From Acanthamoeba sp. SK_2022b (Eukaryota > Discosea > Longamoebia > Acanthamoebidae): a stretch of 64,000 bases of DNA. This document shows, piece by piece, positions 36,860 to 50,353 of this stretch. Made by a program: the position numbers and the translations under genes. The notes under the pieces are model-generated. The model was given only the letters and a program-made list of their open reading frames with translations, made no database searches and had not been told where the DNA came from. Every line of letters starts with the position of its first letter. Positions within the stretch are counted from its first letter, which is position 1. Location of the stretch: the NCBI GenBank assembly GCA_027943245.1, contig JANDJZ010000005.1, forward strand, positions 124,001 to 188,000, read 5' to 3'.

Positions 36860-39779
36860 ATGGAAGGGGAAGAGGAGGACCAATTTCAGTACTCTGCGTC
36901 TGATGATGGCGATGGAGAGGAAGAAGTGATGGATGTAGATGCGAACGAAAATGAAAACGAAAATGAAGATCAGGATGAAGAGGACCTGAGCGCTATTGGT
37001 GGCGAAGAAGGGGGAGAAGATGAAGGGGAGGGCAGTGAAGGAGAAGAGGATGGAGAAGAGGATGCCGAAGGGGGAGAAGCAGCCGAAGATGAAGATGAAG
37101 ATGACGAAGATGTGGATCTGGCATTTATGCCAGGCCTCTCGACAGTTGACACCCAAGCTCCGGTCCTACGGGAGGTCATGATGAAGATTTCTAACCTGGT
37201 GGAAGAGGAGATCACAGACAAGGAGGAAATCACTGCAACCCTCAACTCGTACCCTAAATCTTGCTCCAATCGCTCTGATTTCTCCTTTAATTCGCGTTTT
37301 ATAATTTGTTTTTCGAATAATTCAAAAATACGAAGGCCAGTTGTGTGGGCGCTCTCTGGAGTATGCAGTGCACGTTGTTCACTCTTGTGAAGGCTGGCAG
37401 AGATATTTGAGGAGGAGGACCTGAAGTTCCAGCGAGTCAACACTGAGCCCAACGAGGAGTCCGAGAGCATCCGGTATCAGGCCGTTCCGGTGAGCTTCAT
37501 CGGCCCGCTCATGGCCATGTTCGACAGCAGCCGCCTGCCCGAGATCGTATGCTCCCCGTGTGTGGGGGTGGGTCGTGCGTGTCAAGCCATGAGCCGTCTG
37601 ACCGCTGGCGCGCATACATGGCGCATCAGATCATTTATCGGTATCTGTTCGACGAGGACATCGAGCTGTGCACCGCTGCGACTCGCTGCCTGCTCGCGAC
37701 AGGAGGACAGGCCATTCGCTACTGGTCTCTGGATCTCACGCCCGAAGAGGTGCGAGCTCTCGCACGCCCCATGATACAGCGCTGCCAAGCACGGCACCGA
37801 GGCTCTAACCCGCTCTATGTGTTTGTTTTCTGTCCAGGAAAAAGTTTATCAGCGCCTATGCACCTGGGTGAGGGATGCGTCGCAACCGTTGCGAACATAC
37901 GCCACAGGTGCGCGTGCTGCTTTATGTGGTGTCTCTCTCTGTGTGTGAAGCTAATACATTTCCGGACGGTGACCAGGACTGTTTGCTATCTTCATCGACG
38001 GGGAGACGGGCGACTTGGCCATCGGAACGGAATTGCCGGCTCTCTTGTTCCGCCGTCTGAAGGAGGGACTGCGCTGGTCGGCTAAGGCAGCGCCGGTCAA
38101 GGAGTCGACCTCGGCCGCTTCTGCTGAGAGGACGAGCGCTGATGCGGACGAGAAGGGCAAAGCGGTTGACACCGATGCCGCGATAGAGCAGGCTGAACCC
38201 GCACCAGAAGCGCCTAAGGAAGAGATTAGCCTCACCGAGCTCGTACACCTCACCCGCCCTTCGTGGTCGCTTGAGCGACGATCTCACCACATGTCCGCCA
38301 CCTACCACTCGTTATGCAGCGGTATGTGGTTCGGTGTCTCGGTGCAATGGGAGAATATCAGGAGATCCTCCCGCCGCTGGTCAAGGAAAACGGCGTGGAG
38401 CTCATGCTCGCGCTGCTCGAGCTCACCGACACCTTCGTCCTCTTTGGTACCGTCTTCCCGCACCCTGCACGCTCTTCGGGTCTCATGCATTTTGACACGT
38501 TGGGGCGCCTTTATGTGTATGCGTGTGCGTTGTGCGTGTTTGGTCAATGAACAGATGCGCTCACGTTCCTGAACCGGCTCTTTGCCCACAAGAAGTTCGC
38601 GCACGATTTTGTCGACAAGGGTGGCCTCCACGCCCTGCTTCAGGTACTCCCTCGCGCATGCACGAACGCCATGACTCGCGCTACACGGCACGCGTGACCG
38701 TTTACGCCGCATGTCGCGCCCGCCCTGCAGGTGCCGCAAGAGCCCTATCTGTGCGGTGGCATCGCGCTCTGTTTCTACGGCCTGTCGTGTCTCTCGACGG
38801 TCATGGAGCGTATCCTGCTCTTCCCCGAGCCGTTGCCTTCGGTCCTCGTAAAGCGGGTCATGTGGATACTCAACATGCCACAGGACACTGCTAGGCACGC
38901 CCCTGCTCTTCACGGCGGAGTTTCGCCGCAGCTGTAGTTGACGATGTCGTGACGGACAGGATCTCGGCGGCTCACTTCTTGAGCATCGCCGTCTCCTATC
39001 CGAAGATCCTCGAGCTGTTCGACGGCGACTCCATGGCCGGCCTCAAAACGCTCGTCCACATCCTGCGTACGTGCCACGTTCGCATCCTGCGTGGCGAAGG
39101 CAACAGCGACACCGCACCGGAGCCCACGCCCAAGAAGCAGATCATCTCCCTCATTCACGCCGTACCGCTATCCGCTTTTTGTTGGCATTAGTTGTCATTT
39201 TATTTGCTCTGTTGTTTGTTGAGTTTGTTTTATGAAGCTGAACGGAAGGCGGGGCCGGGGCACGAACAGGTGATGCTGTCCCTGAAGCAGTACTTCAGGT
39301 CGCACCTGCTGGTCAAGGAGGCCACAATCAAGGCCTACTTGAAGTCCCTCGTGACGCACCAGCAGGCCCAGCAGCAGAAGAAGCGACGCGAGAGCGGGCG
39401 AGGCGCGCTCACCTTGTCTTCGTCCTCCCTCGGCCTTCATACGCCCAACAAATCATCATCGTCGTCTTCTTCGTCCTCGGTTTCGTCGACCGCCATGCAG
39501 TCATCGTCCAATGCCACGTCATCGGCGACGAGCGTGACGTCAGCACCACAGCTGCCGCTCCTTCCGCCCAACAAGGCGCTGGACATGGACGCTAACACGG
39601 CGCGCGAGGCCATCGACTATCTCCTCGGCTCGCCCTTCGAGAAGGAGGAGTCCGCCGCCGAGAAGGGCGAAGGCCGTGGTAAGGCCGTCCCGCCCTACTA
39701 CCTCAGCCGGTACCGTCTTTCTCCTCTCTGTGGCTTCCCTTCTTTCTCCGCGTTCTCGTTAATTCTAACGCATGTCGTG

Positions 39780-39848
<69 letters not shown>

Positions 39849-42800
39849 GCGCACAGACCCAAATGGCCGCACGTGGAGGTGTTTGCGAAGCAGGACGGGT
39901 ACACGTTGCTGTTCGATCTTATCCGGCAGAGCCTCCACTGGCGCTACCCCGAGATCGCTCAGTTTGGCCTCGAGGTTATCTACATGACCTGCATGGTAGG
40001 CGCTCTCTCCCTTTGCCCACGCTCATCTCATACTCTAATGTCTGACATGCCAACCGGTGCAGTTGCCATTCGTGCAAGGGCTGATCATCAACACGTCGCT
40101 CGAGTCGAACGAGCGGGGCATCGCGATCATTCTCGACGCGGCCTCTGGCGGCAGCCAGCACCCTTCCAAAGAAATGCAGACCTACGAATTCCCCGACGTA
40201 ATGAAAGGTGGGCGCTCACACATTCACACGCTCTCCCACACCCGCGCTCTAACGCACGCGATGAGGGTGTGATCACAGCTGCGCTGGGCATTGTGTGGGT
40301 GATCGCGGGTCTTACGCGAGACGAGGAGACGCTCAAGCACGTTTGGAGGAGCATCCGCGCAAGCAACGGCATCCGCATACTCCTCTCCCTCCTCCGCATC
40401 CGCGAGCCGGCCTCCCACGCCGGTGCGTTCCTAAACCCCTCCTCTCCCAATGTACCTCCCTTCGCCGCCTCCACCTCCGGGACCGACACCCCCCCCCTCC
40501 ACGTTGCCGGCGCAGATTCTATTCGGTCGCTGGCCTGTCGGGCGCTGCTGGGTATTGCGAGGGACCCCACCATATGCCAAATCCTCTCCAAACTGCACAT
40601 CACCTCGCGCCTGCTGCCTGATCTGATGAGGTACACCACCATCGCCACCACTACTGCTGTTGTGATGATGGGCGCGCGGGGCTGTATGTGCTGGGTTCGC
40701 GGCGGTAGTGGTAACGGTGGCGGTGGCGCTGTGTCAACTCGGCTGGGGTTCGGCGGCCTTTAGGGACCCCATCTTGCCCGACAACATCAACGAGCACCAG
40801 CAGTTCAAGTACTACGCGCTCGACCTCATCAACAAAATCGCAGGTAAACCTAGCACGCCTCACGAAGAAAATACCAAATAGAAATCAAATCTTTCATCTT
40901 CATAAGCAAACAATAACTAAAGCGATAAGTAAGATCGATGAATGGGAGTTGATTTGTTGTACGACTGCCACGATCCTATGCGCAGGGCGAACGGACCGGA
41001 AGGACACGAAGAAGGAGCGGGACGCCAACCTCACGATCAACGACGCCATCGACCCGACTTTCTCCAAGCTTGAGCGCACCAAAATCGTCAACAGCACGCC
41101 CATAACCTACTCCGACACCGAGCTCCTACAGCTCGTCTACGAACATCTTCAGTTACTCCATCCCCCCTCCTCCCTATCCTCTGCTTGACGCTGACGCACG
41201 CACGAACGCACAGAAAGCACGGACTGTCGCAAACGGCGGCAACGCTTGCCAAAGAGGCGAAGCTGGCGCTACCACCACCGCAGCAACAAGAGGGACGCGA
41301 GCGGGGCGCGCGCAACACGCTCGACAAGATGGTAGTCCAGTACTGCGTCGACCAGCACAAGCGCTGCCCGATGCCCATCGCCAGTCTCCCGCCCTTCAAC
41401 CTGCTCCAGCCCCATCGGCACGCTCATCACCAATTCGCCCCCCCCCCTCTCCGCCGTCCTGCCTCCCTCACCGAGCTAACCGTTGTCCGTGTCGCGTTTA
41501 GGTGTCCCACACCATCGAGCACGCCGTTCCCGCTTGGCCTCAAGGCTCCACAGAACATCGCCTCGCGGTTGTTGGCGCGCGAATTCAAGACCACGCCACA
41601 GCACGGTGGAATGAAAGGCATGCTAGCTCTTCCCCATCCCCCTCCCCATTCATGCGCCGCCCGCCGCTGGTCTGTAGGCGTCACGCTAAGGCCACGTGCT
41701 CTGCCCCCCCCCGTGTGGCGCGTCGCGGTCCGTGGTCATGCCAGGCGGCCAGTTGATGCGTCGACACGTGTACAGTCGCTTCAGGCCCGTGCGCGTCTAC
41801 CGCGACGAGGAGTCGGTCATCACCTGTACATCCTTCTACAACAACAAGCGACTGCTGGCCGGCAGCCACGACGGCGATGTCAAGATCTTTGACATCGAGA
41901 CCACCACCCTCGTCAGCTCCTGGCAATGCCACGGCACGCCTCCGTGTTCCCTGCGTGCGCACACAGCTGTGGCTGACTGTCGACGTGTGCAGATTACAGC
42001 GTCATGTCGCTGGTGCCGTCGGACAACCGACGACACCTGCTGACCTTCTCGCACTACGACAACGGCTGTATGTGGGACATCTCCGACAACCTGTCCAAAG
42101 TGCGCGACGAGGAGCCCGGTACTGCCTCCTTTCGACCCCCTCCTCTCTCTCTCCCTGGTTTCCTCACGTTATGGCGGCGGCGGGGGGCGCAGTGTATGTG
42201 TTGGCGGACTGCAAGACGGGCGTGTTCAACCACGCGTCGACGATTATTGCGGGCAGCGACAATCACCACACGACGATGCTGTTCTCGGTGCAGACGGGAC
42301 AGAAGCTGACATCGCTCAACCACGAGCCGGACAGCTCGTTGGGACGCCACCACACCACCACCAAACCCTGCTTCAGCCCTTTCGACGACCTCGTCCTCAG
42401 CCACGGTACCGGTCACAGTTTTTTGTTGACGCTTTATTTTTCTATAATTTGTGTGTTTCGGGCAAGGCAACGTGTTGCTGATGATGGTGATCTATCCTAC
42501 TGTCATGTGCCAGGTGTGCTCTGGGACCCGCGCTACTCGAGGGCCATTCACAAGTTTGATCGGCTGACCAACTATGGCAGCGGCGTGTTCAACCCGTCAG
42601 GCCGTGAAGTCGTTATCAACAGGTAACTGACAACCCGCTGTTTTAAGTCTTGGTGGGTGTCGTTCATGACAGAGTTGGCGCCGTGGGTGCAGTGAAATAT
42701 GGGATTTGCATACATTCAAGCTATTGAAGACCGTGCCCGTGCTGGACAAGACCAACGTCGTCTTCAACGGCCTGGGCGACGTGATGTACGGCTATCCGCG

Positions 42801-43453
42801 AAAATACGACAATGTCACCCAAACGTATGTCCCCCTGCCCTGTTCTGCACACCATACAGGCACTGAGTTGTGTGGTTGTGTTATTGCAGGCGTCCGCACA
42901 TGCCGCAGCAGAACCTCTTTGTCACGCTGGACGCCTCCGACTACTCGCACATTGCCTCCGTTGACGTAGAGAAAACCATCTACGACCTTGCCCTCGACAT
43001 TCCCGACCCAGGTATGCTCTCTCACGCCCTGCACGCGAGGCGCCCACTCGTATGTACTCGTCTTTTTACCAACATGTGGCGGCTACTACAGATAAGCTGA
43101 GTCGGCCGGGCAGTCACGTTGTGGCGCCGGATAACTACATCGCAGTGGTCGAGTATGCGCCCAACACATACTCAGACTCAGTAGTGCGCCTGTACGAGGT
43201 GGGGCGGAAGCGACCCGACGCCTACGACAGTGACGAGGACGACCAGATCGAAGAGGACGACGCCTTTGGTGCGGAGGACGAGGAAGACGAAGAGGGTGAC
43301 GTCGAGGACATGCTGATGGGCGACGCCTTTGACGAAGATGAGGACGAGGACGACGAGGGCGACGGCATGTTGGGCGGCGATGACCTCGAAGGGCTCCTTA
43401 ACATGCTGGGCGGCGGCACGTCGGACGAGGACCAAGACTCTGACGACTATTGA
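36860..43453 (+). CDS. DCAF1: DCAF1 (VprBP), substrate receptor of CRL4 ubiquitin ligases
   Basis: Roughly twenty short exons. The start [10 protein letters not shown] opens a strongly acidic N-terminal region (36860-37130). A helical armadillo-like region follows (for example [59 protein letters not shown]). Then a LisH motif ([22 protein letters not shown], and [17 protein letters not shown] after an intron), which in human DCAF1 mediates oligomerisation. The WD40 part starts [17 protein letters not shown] and contains [51 protein letters not shown]; it closes with [20 protein letters not shown] and a long acidic tail to the stop at 43451-43453. Strings match human DCAF1 closely. The WDxR DDB1-binding motif is kept once (WDPR); the second is WDLH instead of human WDLR. 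A (GT)33 tract sits in one intron. Confidence 0.9.
39781..39847 (+). repeat. (TG)33 microsatellite in a DCAF1 intron
   Basis: An uninterrupted TG dinucleotide run of about 67 bases directly before the 3' splice site (TCGCGCACAG) of a DCAF1 intron, so it occupies the position of the polypyrimidine tract. Confidence 0.97.
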
Positions 43454-43510
43454 TTTACAAAAACAAAACAAATGAAACAAAACAAAATCACAATCGCGTG
43501 GGTGCCGGTG

Positions 43511-46500
43511 TCAGTATTCCACCTGCTCCATCAGCTGCCGGCGGGTGAAGCGGCGTTGTGGCGGCTGTTCGGGTGGCCGGTGGCGACTGGCGGCCTCGTC
43601 GCCGCTGTCGTCGTCATCACTGTCCTCCTCGTCATTATCTCTGGGTTCGTCTTCGCTTTCGTGTCCCTTGGTCATGGCGCGCACGCGCTGGGCCTGGTCC
43701 TTGGCCTTGTCCTTGGCACGGCTCACCATCCCGAGCAGCTTACTCCCCACCTTGGCCCCGGTCAGGGATTGGGGTGCCTCTGCCACCGCCGGCGAGCGTC
43801 GCGGGGCGGACAGATGCGATGGCTGCTGTGGATGGGCGGCGAGCGATGTCGAAGGTGCAAAGAGAGAAGGCGACGACAACGACGAGGAGGTTGAAGAGGA
43901 GGCGGGGGCGAGCATGGAGGGCGAGCTGAGGTTGACCATGGATTCGGAGAAGCGGATGGCGGGCGCGCGGAACTTGCCGTCGGGCCGCTTGCCCAGCAGG
44001 AAGTTCTCCAGGCTCTGCGGCTTCAAGCCCTCGTAGAGCTCCTCCGTCTCGGACTCGGACGCCGACGTCTCGCTTTCGCTTTCGCTCTCCTCTGCCCCGC
44101 CTCGACTTCGGCCGGACTTGCGCTTCTCCGGCGTCGCCTCCGCTGTCCTTGCCTTTCGCCTGCTGCTGGAGGACTTCTTTTTCTTCTTGCGGCCAAACTT
44201 GCTCTTCGACTTGTTGAAGGACGACATGAGAGCGTCGAGCACGCCGCCGCCCGCCGACAGGTGTGGGCTGGCTTTCAGGCTTCGCCGCTTCTGCATTACC
44301 GACCTGTTCAAGCCTGGCGTCGACGTACACGCACACAACCAAATATCAGAGAAGCAACTGGCACGCTCGCGCGCCCTCCTGTCCACTCTCGCCCTCCTCG
44401 GTCCACTCACAACCCCAAACGCACCGGTGTGGGTGTGGAGCAGCCGACCCAGGCCGGGCTTCTGGCCGTCGGGTCCCGTGTCCGGCGAAGCCAGAGCTGT
44501 GTCCGCCTTACGCAGGGCGAGTTCGCGACTCGACAGAAGATTGGACTCTGTCGTGTTACACGGGGCAACGACACGCGCAAAGACGACGCGACGTCAGCCC
44601 ACAATCACGGGAAGGGGAGGGGGGGAGGACTTGCGGCCACGAGGTGCTTGCGTACCGGTGGCGGCACGGGGTAGAGCAGGAATGGGCTGGCGCGGTATGG
44701 GCGGTCGACGGCGCGCCGTCTCCGGCGAGGGTGACGGCGATGCTCCGGTCACGCCAGCTTGCGGCAAAGGCGGCGCAGCGCCACCAGCCGGCACAGGCGT
44801 GACTGGCGTCGGGGTCTCGGAGGGCGCAGCGACCGTGGTCGAAGGAGAAGCGGGAGGCGTGGCAGCGGCAACTGTGGGGCTAGTGTAGGCAAACATGGTC
44901 GGAGTGAGTTGGCTCGCACTGAGCATCTCCTTAACCAGCCTGCACCGGTGCTTCTTCCGCAGCGCCGCTATACGCTCGAGGCTCAGCGCCCCGCCTTCCT
45001 CCAGCTCCCGCATCGACTGAACGCCCCATGGACCGTCGGTGAGGCAGAGGTGGAGGACAAAAGAGCGAGAATGTACGCACGTGGATGAGATCTGCGCATT
45101 GAATAGAGGCCGCGAGGGAGATGGGGTTGGCATCGGCGTTGGCGATGATCTCCTTCTCCTTGAGCTTGAGGATGGCCAGGCCGGTTTTAAAGAGCATTCC
45201 GCTCCCCGGGCCTTCAAACAGCAACAGATTGAGCATCCACAAAAGCGACTGTGTTTGCGCGCAGTCCAATGGTCAGATCTCTTGGAACGGGAAGAAGGTG
45301 AGAAGGGGGCACCTCGAATGGAAGGAAACCGACAAAGAGGGCCATGAACCAGGCCGACGATGAGAGAACAAGCGGTGTCTCCCTCTCCTGCATCTCGGCG
45401 TAGAGCACCGGCAGGCATTCCTTTGCCAGTTCGTCAAACACTGCTCACACCACACCGATCAATGGACAAACCTCAGCACACACGTCACGCCATAAGGGCG
45501 AGGCACCATCCACCCACCCACACACACACGTACCGCGCTGATCGACGACGAGGCCAAAGAGGCCCGGGGTGTAGTACTCAGGGACGAGCACCTCGCAGAT
45601 GTAGGCCAGCACCCAGAAGGCCTCCTCTTCGGACATAAAGCACAGCAGCACTGACGATATCAAGTTCTGTGGTGTGGGGAGCACGTGAAAAGCGCTGCCG
45701 TGAGCATTATGAAGGTACGCAAGCGTTTCTGTCAGGCGACACGGTACCATGCCCTGGGTATAGCCAATGTGGGGGTTGCGCCAGGAGTAGGCCGTGAGAA
45801 GGCGCGTGAGCTTGGAGATGCCCTCCTCGCTCCTGTAGAAGCCGTGCTCTGGGAAACTCCGTTTCACGTCCTATCGACCAGAGGGGAAGGCCAGCCGCCA
45901 TGAGACACAGCGACCGGCAAGACACATGAGGAGAACGCGGCCGAGAAGAGCAGGCAACGCACGAGTTTGATCTGGTATATGTGTCGACTGGTATGGGCCT
46001 GGAATGTGGCCAGGATCTGGTGGTACTCGCCTCGGCCCAACGCGAGCAGCATGCTCACGCCCGACAGTTCCTGCCACAGCTCGCCTGTGCCATGCATGAG
46101 TCCCTCAACCACGGCACCAACGCAGCGCGAAAGAGCGGGCACGTTACCTATGAGGTGCTCGATGACGCCGCCGTTGGAGAGGAGCTGGTGGAGCTGCTGC
46201 CGGTTCTGGAGCATGCCCTTGCCTCGCCCGTACTCGGTGAAGTATTCGTCCCAAAGCACTTCTTGCTTCACCTACGTTGCACACACGTCATAGAGTGTGT
46301 GGTAAGTCCACACGACCCAGAGGTGGCGGCAGACTTGGTATAGCGATTTTACCTGTTCCACAAGGTAGTCATCGCTAAAGTGCCGCGGGTTGCCATACAG
46401 CTGTACATCGACACCGGGGTACATCTTCCTGGGCCTTTGCCGTGTCCCCGAAGTTCGGGTTAAACAAGTCGTCCAGCTGTTGGAGAGGTGCGGGTGAAAG

Positions 46501-49500
46501 AACGTACGTGCGTCGAACGGAGTATCGGTCGCCGGGAGCTGGCGGCACCGCGTTGCGGGCGATCACGATTCGTTCGGTCATTGAGCGATGCACGCCCTTG
46601 GCCCGCTTGGGTGCCGGCTGCGCGTCGGTGCCATGAATGTCGAACACCACCTGCGGCGGGCACACGCATGAGTGGCTGCTCAGCAAATTGTGACAATTTT
46701 AACGGTACCTTGTTGTTACCCACAAACAGCACCAGGTAGGTGCGCTCTTCCTTCTCGGGCTCTGGCACTGGGCTGTTCCCCTGTTGCAAGAGAGTCAATT
46801 AAACGTTAGACGCCCAAACAGAGAGGAAGAGGCAGGCGTACAAAGGAGAAGAGGCCCCGTTTGCGCGGTGGCGAAGGGTTGCGCTTGACCGCCACAGTTT
46901 CCTTTTTGTCGACTAGCGCCTTGCTCTGTTCATCCTTGAGCTTGCACACATCCACATCTCCGAGGAACAGCGAGAACTGGATCCGATGCAAGACAGGTTC
47001 AGCAAGTGCGTGCGACCAAAAGACACAGGGAGTGGACGTACGATGAAGTTCTGCTGGTCGTATTCGCTGTGAAAGCACACGAAGTGTTCAGTGATATACA
47101 ATTTGCCCGCGTGGCGTTCGGGCTTGTTGCGCATCCACAGCACCGAGCAATCAGACACTGCGCCAGCAATCACGACGCCGAGACGTGAGGAATTTGTAGT
47201 AGCAATTTATTATCACTTTTATTCGGGAAACAAGCTCATTAATAACATGAAACACACAGAATAGAATATTGGCAACAGGTGTAGAGGTAAATAAACACAT
47301 AAATAACAAATCGATTTGTAAATCAGTCATAACACAACGCACGCACAGGCACAGCGGGTGAGATGGGTACCATCGAGCGGGGTCTGGTCACGGGGCAGGC
47401 GGAAGAGGCTTCGAAATTGCTTGCGCTGTCGCTTCTCAAGGAGCGAGGAATGGGTGAGTGGCGTAGGAAAGGCCAGCACATCGGTGCTCATCGGTCGCAG
47501 GTAACACCGCGAGCCCGTGTATCGATCGGCTTCGGGCAGCTCCGCTTCGAACTTTCGGAGCAGCTCGGCCTGTCGTTCGCGTCGCTCCCTCCGTCTCTCT
47601 TCCTGGCTCTTCTTTTTTTCATCGTCGTCATCGCCGTCGCTCTTGAGCCGCTTGGAGTCGCGTGCCGTCTTCTTGGTGTGGTGTCGCCTCTTCTTGCTTT
47701 TGGTGCGTCGCCGGCGTACGTTACGTTCGCCCGTGTGAAGATCGCTATCAGAGTCTTCCGACGACGGAGAGGACACAGACGACGAGGATGCATCGATTTT
47801 CTCGCTCACTGAGTCGCTCTCTTCGCTTTCGCCATCCTGAATACGCGCAAAAGTCGTGATACATCAAAACCAAACCCAACCAGTAAAGCTGACCGGAGTG
47901 GGAAGGGGCGTACGTCGAGCTCGGCTTCAGCATACCACTGTCGCATATCATCATCGCACACAAAGGCGGGAAAGAACGTAGGCTCGTCGGTTGCGGCCAC
48001 AACATGCATGATGATGCGGTTGAGCGTGACCTCCCACAGCTCTTCCAGCACGCTATAGAGGTCGTCGGCATTCATTCCCGCAAAGTCGGTGAACACAAAC
48101 TGTGGCCGCGTGTAGCGGTTAGTTGACCAGTACAGCTTCAGAAAGGTGAATGAGGTGAAATCATACGGTGCCGTTGTCGGTGCAGAGCTCGATAGACTCG
48201 TCGAGCTTTGCCGGTGGCGAATGGATGAGCGCCGGACAAGCATGTCTTGTGATGGAGAGAATCTCGTGCACAGGAAGCAGGAGCTTGCACGATTCAGAAG
48301 AGAAGTAAAGAGTGTTGGCGGTAATCCACAGGATGCCCGCTCGCTTGACATCGCGCGCCAGCGCACACGAGTCGTCTGCACGTGAGTTACGTTTGAGTTA
48401 AGGCCTAGAAAAGGCACTGTGACCCTTTCACGTGGAACAGGCACGTACAGGCAACGAGGGACTGCTTTTCCTTGTCCCAGGGTCCCTCGAGAGCAGTCAC
48501 GACCTCCTTGAACTGCCGCTTGAGCCGCCGCAAGTCATTGGATGCCGTGCGTTCCTTGGGCTCCTTCTGTGTGCGACCTCGAATGTCCTTCTTGGTCTTC
48601 ATCGACACGACTTGATCGGATGTGTACAGGCGCGATGCTGCCTGGGGTGGTTCGGTCATCGACTGAGCCAGCTGCATGTCCTCCTCCGTCGCCATACCTG
48701 CGGGCGTGGTACGGGAATGCACAGTCGGTGCGCCAGCAGAAAAAGAGAAGAAGAAAAAAACATGTTCTCGTGCTGTGGCACAGTCCATTGTTACCTGTTA
48801 TCTTTCTAACGATGAACTGGTAGACTTCGTTCTCTTCTTCGGCATTGCCCGTCGCGAAGTCGAACTGGGCGAGTGCGGGCACCAGCACCATCTGTTGAGA
48901 CCCACGTTAAACGATCAAGAACCTTCAATGAAGTAAATTCAATCGTGAATGGCAGGCGTACCTGAAGCCAGCTCCAGTGCTCTCTGATGCGGTGTTCTTT
49001 GTCGGCACAGGCGACCACGACAAGGTACTTGGTGGAGGCCTCCTCTTTCGTGGCCTTGGAAGGCACAACAGTCGTGTAGCGCCGCGGACTGATCCACCCA
49101 CTGAGTGACGCTGTGAGCGAGTGTGGAGGCTGCGGCAGCGACGGCGAGGAGGCCAAAGCGCTGGCGTCAGCATAAGAGGCGGTTGTGGTTGCGAGTGACT
49201 TAATAACGCTGGGGAATCGATCGATTTTGAGGACTATCCGGTAGGGCTTCGACTGCGTCTCCTGTATGGAGCAGTCTAATGGTGCAGAAGACTCCTGTTG
49301 GTGTAGACCGCCGTCGGGATCGCGAAGATTGAAATGATCGAAAAGCGAGCGATTTTCTGCGGGTTGCGCTGGCGTGGAGGAAAAGAGGAATGCTTTTCTC
49401 TTGGAAGAAGATGAGCTGCTTGCCGCGGAAGGACGTTCCTCTGCACCACCCTGTGATTTTGTAGCATTTTCCTTTGCCAAGTGCCGCTGGGAGAGGAAGG

Positions 49501-49598
49501 GCAGAAATGTTTGCATGACGAAGAAATCGTTCTGCTCGAGCGTGCTCCATAGCCGTGGATCCTCCTTGCACGGCCGGGCCGTTGGCTCGACCCACATC
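43511..49598 (-). CDS. GRAM-GRAM-TBC RabGAP (TBC1D8/TBC1D9-like)
   Basis: Multi-exon. N-terminus MWVEPTARP resembles human TBC1D9 (MWVNPEEV). KPYRIVLKID and REHWSWLQ align with the region before GRAM1. GRAM1: KRAGILWITANTLYFSS. Acidic/basic linker, then RKQFRSLFRLPRDQTPLD, joined across an A/T-rich intron (about 47166-47380) to VSDCSVLWMRNKPERHAGKL, YITEHFVCFHSEYDQQNF (GRAM2). TBC: LWDEYFTEYGRGKGML, GELWQELSG, DVKRSFPEHGFYRSEEGISK (Arg finger), NPHIGYTQGM (Gln finger), EEEAFWVLAYICEVLVPEYY, VFDELAKECLPVLY, SSAWFMALFVGFLPFE. Both catalytic fingers are present, so GTPase-activating activity on a Rab is expected. The tail after the TBC is long, Pro/Ser-rich and acidic, with KKKKKSSSSRRK. Start may be the in-frame Met at 49672. 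Confidence 0.85.
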
Positions 49599-50353
49599 TC
49601 CTCAGGCGCTGTAGTTTTGGCGGCAGGACCGTGCGTGGAGAACATAAGCCTGGGGCTCACGAAATTTCCCAATCACCGGATGCTCGTGCGTGAAGAAACG
49701 GCGTGAAGGCAGTTCGCTCTGCAGGGTACCTCCACGACGGCTGCCGATGGCGATGATCCTGACCACGAGCTGCTTCTTCGTGCTGTGCCGAGCAGGGATA
49801 GAGCGATGTGGCCTTTTTGGTGTTTGGAATGTTGTCGACCAATGTCCTTCTGGTTCTATCTGGCCCACGAGCCTGTTGTGTATTTGGTTCGGTGCACCCC
49901 CAAGGCAGAGAAAGGCAAAGACAGCATAATACCAGCCGTGCTCGAGAGCATTGCCCTGAGAGGAGAGCCAGAGATTGCCCGCACAGCTATCTCGTTTATC
50001 GTTTTCCGCCCTTGTGCTCATTCTCCTAGTCGTGGTCAGTCACGCAACACCTGATCGGTAGGTGCGTTATCTTTATCATCCCAATCAGTGGCTCCTCGCC
50101 AACATCAAGAAAGAGAGGAAGAGGTTGGCGCGGAGGAGAAGGCAGGAACAACCAACTCAGAAGTGAGGGAAAAAGAAGAAAAAGGAAAAGTGGAGTGAGC
50201 GCCCAGCCCCTGACAACCCTGACAACAAGGCTGCGCAGCTTGTCTAGGTGGTCGAGTAGAGAGAAGGGCGTGGGAGAAGGACGGAATCATCCTCTGAACT
50301 ATTCGTGTGTCCATCCCCGGCAGGCATTTTTCTGACACCATCTCACGCGGAGC
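49599..50353. promoter_or_regulatory. Divergent intergenic region (RabGAP / kinase)
   Basis: About 750 bases between two divergent start codons. Short ORFs on both strands show no family similarity. A CCAATCA element lies near 50085. A weak possibility is an extra 5' exon of the RabGAP gene (in-frame Met at 49672). Confidence 0.35.

Noticed and set aside
39698..40045. ORFs of repeated Cys-Val or His-Thr
   Set aside because: They are translations of the TG microsatellite in an intron.
41685..41760. Frameshift or break in DCAF1 before the WD40 part
   Set aside because: The frame change is explained by an intron before [17 protein letters not shown]; the downstream exons match human DCAF1 without gaps.
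47327..47809. Ser/Arg-rich minus ORF as a separate gene
   Set aside because: Splicing at LPRDQTPLD to VSDCSVLW rebuilds the GRAM2 region of TBC1D9-like proteins, so it is an internal exon of the RabGAP.
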